A stretch of 44,954 bases of DNA from Polyangia bacterium (GTDB lineage: Bacteria > Myxococcota_A > Polyangia > Polyangiales > Polyangiaceae), in assembly GCA_030426145.1 (NCBI GenBank), contig JAUHZF010000027.1, forward strand, positions 1 through 44,954. Reading direction: 5' to 3'. The notes beneath the pieces were generated by a model that was not told where the DNA came from, did not search any database, and worked only from the letters and a program-made list of their open reading frames with translations. This document shows positions 40,163 through 44,954 of the stretch, one piece after another; position 1 is the stretch's first letter, and each line of letters begins with the position of its first letter. A program made the translations under genes and the position numbers.

Positions 40163-43100
40163 ATGAGCGACGCGCGCTACCCAGAGGCGACCGTGAGGGG
40201 GCTGCATGTTGGACCCTACGAGCTGCAGGTCGAGCTCGGTCGCGGGGGGATGGGTCGCGTCTATCGGGCCCGCCACGACGCCAGTCAGGTGGACGTGGCC
40301 CTCAAGACGGTTGCGAGCCCCGCCGCGACCCGTGGGCACCTCGCTCGGCGCCTGCTCGAGGAGGTTCGGGTCGTCGCTCAACTGCGCCACCCCGGGGTGG
40401 TGGAGATCCTCGACGTCGGACGCCTCGACGCGACCTCGGGCCCGGCCCTCGCCGCGTCCGAAGGGGCGCCTTTCATCGTGATGGAGCTGGCCGCTGGCGG
40501 CTCGCTCGCCGCGCTTCGCCATCGCCTCACCTTCGACGGGCTGCAGGTCGTGGCCGACCGCATGCTTCTCGCCCTGGGTCACGCGCATGCCCACGGCATC
40601 CTGCACTGCGACGTCAAGCTGGCGAACATCCTGCGCGCAGGACCGGGCTCCAGCCTCGACGAGCTTCGACTGGCCGACTTCGGGGTCGCCGCGTTCTACG
40701 GGGGGCCGGAGCGCCCGCGCTTCAAAGGGGGGACGCGGGCCTACATGCCGCCCGAGCAGCTAGCGGGGGACGTGCGCTTGATGGGGCCGTGGTCTGATCT
40801 GTTCTCGCTGGCCAAGGCCCTCACCGAGCTGCTCGAGCCGGGCGCGGCCGTTCCGCCCGCCTTCTCGCGCTGGGTGGCGACCTGTCTCTCGGCGCACTGG
40901 CGTCGTCGTTTTCCGTGCGCAGCCGATGCTCGCTCGGCGTTCCTAGCGCTGTGCGATGACGGGCAGCGGGTGTCGTGGCAGCTGGACGCCCTCGGGGGCG
41001 CACGTGCGACCAGCACCTCGGAGACCACCGACGACACGACCGAGCCGAGCGCCCCGCTTTCGTTGCCTGCGGTCGAAGCGGGCCCCGCCCTCGTGCGTGC
41101 GCCTTGGCCAACCTCGGAGCAGGCGCTCACGACCGCGTCGGAGCGGGTCTTCATCGGCGATGCCATGTCGTCGCTGGCTGCGCTTCGGCCCCCGCCAATG
41201 TTGGGACGGCAGCGCGAGCAGCGCGCCCTCTGGCGGTCGCTTGCGTCGGCGGCAAGAACGCACGGTCCGACCTTCGTCAGCGTGGAGGGGGCAGCCGGGA
41301 TGGGCACGACGCGGTTGGCCGACTGGCTCCTCGAGCGTGCTTCGGAGCTGGGGGCCGCCCACGGGCTGCGCGCCGAGGACTGGCACGAAGGGGGGGCGCT
41401 GGCGAAGATGGTCCGACGTGATCTCCGAGCGGAAGGACTTGCTGGCACTCGACTCCGAGAGCACGTCGCCGCCATGGCGCCCAAGGCGCCGCGAGACCTC
41501 TCGCGCCTCGTCGATCCCTCGACCACGGTCGCCGATGCCGACGCCGCGGCGCTCGTCGCCGATTACCTGACGATGCTCAGCGACGATCGGCCCCTCGTGC
41601 TCGTGCTCGACGACGCGGGCGGTTCGGCGGAGGCCCAGGCTCTCGTCATGGAGCTCACGCGGCGGCGGTGTGGTGCCATGGCCGTGGTGGTCACGGGCCA
41701 GGAGGTCTCTTCAGGGGGACGCGTCGCAGGCCAGGAACTCGGCTGCTTCGAGCGCGTGCAGCTCGAGCCCCTTCCCGACGTCGCGCAGGTGAAGCTGATC
41801 CAGAGCTTGTGTCGCCTCGATGCGCCGACGGCGCTCGCCATCGCGAGCCGGACGGGCGGAAACCCCGGCTACGCGGTTCAGCTCGTGACCTACTGGCTCG
41901 AGGAAGGGCACCTGCGCGCCGATTCGACCACGGCTCGGGTCGAGGACCTGCCGTTGCCCGAGGGCATGCATGAGATTGCGCAGAGGCGACTCGCGGGTCT
42001 CCTGCGCAGGGCGGCGCCAGGGGTGCGGGAAGCCATCGAGCTCGCTGCTTCGGGGGGGCCACGGGTTCATCGGGTGCGGTGGGTCGCAGCCTGCGAGGCG
42101 GCCGGGTTGACCCGGGAGCACTGCGCGACGGCAGAACGGCTGCTGATCGATGGTGGTCAGCTTCGGCGCGCTTCGGTCGAGCGGCAGCTCGCCCTTGGGC
42201 ACTGGCGTTTCGAGCGACCCGCGTTTCGGGAGGCCGTCATCGCAGCGATGGACTCGAGGCGCCATCGCTGGCACCGCATCCACGCCTCGCTCGCTGCCTC
42301 CCCCCACGAGCGAGGTCTGCAGCTCTTCGAAGCGGGGACCTACTCCGAGGCCTTCGAAGCTCTCGTCGAGGGGGCCTCCGCACAGTGGGCGTCGGGGGCC
42401 CACCCTCGTGCCCAGCGTCTTCTCGAGGTCGCCCGCGACGCGTTCGAGCGCGGCGACATCCCCGATGACCACCCGCTGCGGGGACGCTTCCTCATCCTGC
42501 GCGGCCGCAGCGAGCTCGCGGTGGGGAGCCCCACCGACGCGGGCCGTCTCGCCGAGCAAGCGATCCAATGGGGGCGTCGTCGCCGTCGGGTGGCAGACGA
42601 GCTGGAGGCGCAGCTGCTCGCCGCGGAGATCTCGGCTCGGGGAGGCGACTTCGAAGGCGCGGCCTTCAGCCTCGAGGGGGCCCAGCAACGCGCCGAAGCC
42701 CAGCAACTCGAGAGCTTCTGGGCAGAGGCGTTCCGCGCCTGGGTCGAGGTCGCGATTCACCTCCCCGGCACCGCGTCGGCGGTCGAGCATGCGATCGAAG
42801 ACGCCATGGCGCGGCCTGCGGTCAGGGCCCGAGCCGAGGTGGAGGGAAGCCTACTTCTTAGCCGAGGGCAGCTCTACCTGCACATCGGCGACCTCGATGG
42901 GGCTGAACGAGACGGACGGAACAGCCTCGACAAGCTCCCTGCCAGGAGCATGACGGCGGTCCGCGCAGGGTGGTTTCTCGGCCGCGTTGCGCGTGAGCGC
43001 GACCAACTCGACGTCGCGCGCGGTCGCCTCGAGCAGGCCCTCGTCGAGCTGCAGGCGCTCGGCGCCGAGCCCACTGTCTTGTGGTCGTGTCGCGCCGACA

Positions 43101-43480
43101 TCGCGCTGGTGCACAACCGTGGGGGCAACTACGCCAGAACGCGCAACCTCATCGAGGCCGCCCCGAGCTGGTTCGACCGCCGCGGTGCGCAGCCCATGGC
43201 CAGCCTCGCGCGCCTCATCCTGCTGCCGACCTTCGCGGCGTTCGGGGAGTGGGAGCGGTGGGACCAGGCGTTCGATGCCGCCGTGCGCGTGGGCCACGTT
43301 CTCCCCGATGCGGTCTTCGAGGCCGAGCGGGCAGGGGACGAGGCCTTGGCGATGGGTGAGCGAGGGCGAGCCTTGGCGGCCTATTCGTTCGCCGACCAGC
43401 GGCTGTTTCGTCTTGGTCGGCGGGAGGCGCTCGAGCGTGTGCTCGCCAAGCGTCGGGCCCTCGAACCAAGCTCGGCTTGA
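40163..43480 (+). CDS. Ser/Thr kinase / STAND ATPase / TPR protein
   Basis: The protein has 1105 residues. Kinase (about 18 to 275): VELGRGGMGRVYRA, VALKTV, HCDVKLANIL (HCD instead of HRD, catalytic Asp kept), LADFGVA and YMPPEQL. STAND-like AAA_16 module (about 345 to 620): PPMLGRQREQRALWRSL, a P-loop VEGAAGMGTTRL in which Thr takes the place of the catalytic Lys, and Walker B LVLVLDDAGG. The rest (about 700 to 1100) is helical TPR-like repeats (FEALVEGASAQWASGAHPRAQ; AEAFRAWVEVAIHLPGTAS; RGRLEQALVELQALGAEPT). Such proteins are large switch kinases common in myxobacteria. Loss of the P-loop Lys suggests that the STAND part no longer hydrolyses ATP. The next gene is an FHA-sigma-54 activator, the likely target. 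Confidence 0.92.
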   Translation: MSDARYPEATVRGLHVGPYELQVELGRGGMGRVYRARHDASQVDVALKTVASPAATRGHLARRLLEEVRVVAQLRHPGVVEILDVGRLDATSGPALAASEGAPFIVMELAAGGSLAALRHRLTFDGLQVVADRMLLALGHAHAHGILHCDVKLANILRAGPGSSLDELRLADFGVAAFYGGPERPRFKGGTRAYMPPEQLAGDVRLMGPWSDLFSLAKALTELLEPGAAVPPAFSRWVATCLSAHWRRRFPCAADARSAFLALCDDGQRVSWQLDALGGARATSTSETTDDTTEPSAPLSLPAVEAGPALVRAPWPTSEQALTTASERVFIGDAMSSLAALRPPPMLGRQREQRALWRSLASAARTHGPTFVSVEGAAGMGTTRLADWLLERASELGAAHGLRAEDWHEGGALAKMVRRDLRAEGLAGTRLREHVAAMAPKAPRDLSRLVDPSTTVADADAAALVADYLTMLSDDRPLVLVLDDAGGSAEAQALVMELTRRRCGAMAVVVTGQEVSSGGRVAGQELGCFERVQLEPLPDVAQVKLIQSLCRLDAPTALAIASRTGGNPGYAVQLVTYWLEEGHLRADSTTARVEDLPLPEGMHEIAQRRLAGLLRRAAPGVREAIELAASGGPRVHRVRWVAACEAAGLTREHCATAERLLIDGGQLRRASVERQLALGHWRFERPAFREAVIAAMDSRRHRWHRIHASLAASPHERGLQLFEAGTYSEAFEALVEGASAQWASGAHPRAQRLLEVARDAFERGDIPDDHPLRGRFLILRGRSELAVGSPTDAGRLAEQAIQWGRRRRRVADELEAQLLAAEISARGGDFEGAAFSLEGAQQRAEAQQLESFWAEAFRAWVEVAIHLPGTASAVEHAIEDAMARPAVRARAEVEGSLLLSRGQLYLHIGDLDGAERDGRNSLDKLPARSMTAVRAGWFLGRVARERDQLDVARGRLEQALVELQALGAEPTVLWSCRADIALVHNRGGNYARTRNLIEAAPSWFDRRGAQPMASLARLILLPTFAAFGEWERWDQAFDAAVRVGHVLPDAVFEAERAGDEALAMGERGRALAAYSFADQRLFRLGRREALERVLAKRRALEPSSA

Positions 43481-43495
43481 GGGTGGGGATGCCCT

Positions 43496-43511
43496 TGGCC
43501 TGAACGTTGCT
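43496..43511 (+). promoter_or_regulatory. Sigma-54 -24/-12 promoter of the FHA activator gene
   Basis: TGGCCTGAACGTTGCT matches TGGCACGN4TTGCW at 10 of 12 fixed positions, with GG and GC exactly spaced. It lies in the 76-base gap between the kinase and activator genes. The start would be near 43522, about 35 bases before the ATG with its GGAG site, so the activator may drive its own sigma-54 promoter. Confidence 0.65.
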
Positions 43512-43556
43512 TGGTGAGTAGGCTGGGGGGCTTCCTTTGCGACGGAGTCCTCCAGG

Positions 43557-44942
43557 ATGACTTCAGAACCCGACACCATGAGCACCACGACCCACGGCGC
43601 GAGCGAGGCCATCGACATGTCGTCGGCCAACGAACGACCGTGCCTCACCATCGTCTACCACCCGGACCCCGAGCTACAGGGGATCCGTGCCTTCCTCGAC
43701 CGCGATGCGAGCATCGAGCTCGGCCGACACGCCCTCGCTTTTGGTAGCGAGGCGCTCAACGCGTCCAAGGTCTCACGCCACCACGCCGTGGTCGAGCGCC
43801 ACGGCGACGCCACGATCGTACGTGACCTCGGAAGCCGCAACGGCACCTTCGTCAACGGGGAGGCCATCGACCACACCAGGAAGCTCCAGCCGGGCGACGT
43901 GATCGGTGTTGGTGCGGTCCTCGTGCTCTACCATCGGTCGGCGCTCGGTGTGTCCGGTGACGATGGCGACGTCGTAGGGCCCAGCTATGCGCTCGCCAGG
44001 GTTCGGGCCCAGGTCAAGCGCGTCGCCCCCACGACCATCACGGTTTTGATCGGTGGCGAGACGGGCACCGGCAAGGAGCGCGTGGCCCGGCTCCTCCATC
44101 GCTGCAGCGGCCGGTCGGGAGGCTTCTACGCCATCAACTGCGGCGCCATGACGGAAACCGTCCTGCAGGCGGAGCTGTTCGGCGCGAGCCGCGGCGCTTA
44201 CTCGGGCGCGGATCGGGATCGCCCCGGGCTCTTCGAAGCGGCTGACGGGGGCACGCTCTTCCTCGACGAGATCGGCGATGCACCTCCGGCTCTCCAGCAG
44301 AGTCTGCTGCGTGTGCTTCAGGAGCGGGAGGTGCGTCGGGTCGGGGCGACGCGTTCGCTCCGCGTGGACACGAGGGTGGTGGCCGCGACGCACAAGGACC
44401 TCGCGGAGATGGTCGCCAATGGCACCTTTCGCGAGGACCTCTACGCTCGTCTCTCGAGCTGGACCATCACCACCCCGCCCTTGCGGGACCGTCGCGAAGA
44501 CATTCTGCCTCTCGCGCATCATTTCCTTCGCGAGCAGGGAGACGAGCGACGTCTCCACCCGCGCCTGGCGCTCATGCTCCTCTGCTACGCCTTCCCGCAC
44601 AACGTGCGAGAGCTAGAGCACATCATCGACCGTGCACGCATCGAGGTGAGCGGTGACGTGATCCGTGCCTCGCCCGAGCTCGAAGCCCAACTCACGCGAC
44701 CCGTACAGCCGTCGGCTTCTCGGCCGCCACCCGCCCCAGCCCGAACCGACCGACCGCGCCGCAAGCGTCCGGAGCGACCAGAGGTGGAGGCTCTCCTCGC
44801 CAAGTTCGACGGCAACGTCACGCACATCGCGCAACACCTCGGCATCGGTCGCAACACCTTCTATCGGTGGATGCGGGACCTCGACGTCGACCGTCACGCT
44901 TACGAGAAGCCCACCTCCGACGACCAGGACGGCGCAGCTTAG
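43557..44942 (+). CDS. FHA / sigma-54 AAA+ / Fis-type activator
   Basis: The protein has 461 residues; ATG at 43557 follows GGAG by nine bases. Order: FHA domain (about 50 to 128; IELGRHALAFGS, VSRHHAVVE, DLGSRNGTFVNG), AAA+ core (about 140 to 375) and a Fis-type HTH (about 412 to 447; VEALLAKFDGNVTHIAQHLGIGRNTFYRWMRDL). The core is complete: Walker A GGETGTGKE, the sigma-54 contact loop GAYSGA (a common variant of GAFTGA), Walker B GGTLFLDEIGD, and FREDLYARLS with the arginine-finger region. It should therefore open sigma-54 promoters when its FHA domain binds a phosphothreonine. The kinase gene directly upstream is the probable source of that signal. A sigma-54-type element lies directly before the gene, implying positive autoregulation. 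Confidence 0.95.
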   Translation: MTSEPDTMSTTTHGASEAIDMSSANERPCLTIVYHPDPELQGIRAFLDRDASIELGRHALAFGSEALNASKVSRHHAVVERHGDATIVRDLGSRNGTFVNGEAIDHTRKLQPGDVIGVGAVLVLYHRSALGVSGDDGDVVGPSYALARVRAQVKRVAPTTITVLIGGETGTGKERVARLLHRCSGRSGGFYAINCGAMTETVLQAELFGASRGAYSGADRDRPGLFEAADGGTLFLDEIGDAPPALQQSLLRVLQEREVRRVGATRSLRVDTRVVAATHKDLAEMVANGTFREDLYARLSSWTITTPPLRDRREDILPLAHHFLREQGDERRLHPRLALMLLCYAFPHNVRELEHIIDRARIEVSGDVIRASPELEAQLTRPVQPSASRPPPAPARTDRPRRKRPERPEVEALLAKFDGNVTHIAQHLGIGRNTFYRWMRDLDVDRHAYEKPTSDDQDGAA

Positions 44943-44954
44943 AACGTAGACCGG

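Overview
The window is GC-rich DNA (strong G/C bias at third codon positions) from what looks like a member of the Myxococcota, most likely a Polyangia-type myxobacterium. This is inferred from gene content: Hanks-type Ser/Thr kinases fused to sensors, FHA-domain sigma-54 activators, many lipoproteins with Gly/Ser/Thr linkers after the lipobox, and an arg operon among them. No rRNA, tRNA, CRISPR array, integrase or transposase was found, so species and mobility are not settled.

Layout. (1) 65-5682 (+) is a type VI secretion vgrG island of four overlapping genes: a LysM/peptidoglycan-binding protein, a 609-residue protein with a hydrophobic hairpin (candidate effector), a VgrG with a large insert and a TTR-like C-terminal domain, and a PAAR protein. 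A lipoprotein follows. (2) 6523-9123 (+) encodes a short HPF/RaiA-like protein, a 34-residue membrane peptide and a PAS / inactive sigma-54 AAA+ / Ser-Thr kinase fusion. Two related sequences in the same orientation flank this module; one lies inside a small minus-strand gene, the other is a decayed fragment. (3) 9688-14275 holds a DUF4136 lipoprotein, the minus-strand argC-argB-NhaR-like operon and a divergent M20 peptidase. (4) 14354-24001 holds a lipoprotein with a Trp/Cys tail, a pseudokinase-TM-triple DsbA fusion, another lipoprotein, an NfnA-NfnB-zinc ribbon-rubrerythrin fusion and a membrane thioredoxin. (5) 24107-33220 holds two convergent beta-propeller lipoproteins, a frameshifted FG-GAP gene, a divergent NmrA/LysR pair with a perfect palindromic operator, a PI-PLC-like lipoprotein and two further lipoproteins. 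(6) 33402-44942 contains two kinase/enhancer-binding-protein modules in divergent orientation.

How the genes may work together. In each module of the last block a Ser/Thr kinase gene is followed at once by an FHA-sigma-54 activator gene. On the minus strand the order is lipoprotein, then a pseudokinase-kinase-TM-substrate-binding receptor, then an FHA-AAA+-Fis protein. On the plus strand it is a kinase-STAND-TPR protein, then an FHA-AAA+-Fis protein. Both activator genes have a sigma-54-type -24/-12 element in the gap before them (one good, one weak), which suggests autoregulated phosphorelay-to-sigma-54 circuits. The plus-strand kinase has three GAACGTTC-type dyads in its leader.

A recurring theme is the reuse of degenerate enzyme domains as fusion modules: a dead AAA+ core joined to a kinase, a kinase lacking its HRD Asp and VAIK Lys that carries three periplasmic thioredoxin domains, a tandem pseudokinase-kinase, and a STAND domain lacking its P-loop Lys. 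The most unusual proteins are the pseudokinase-triple DsbA fusion, the NfnAB-rubrerythrin fusion and the PAS-AAA+-kinase next to an HPF-like gene.
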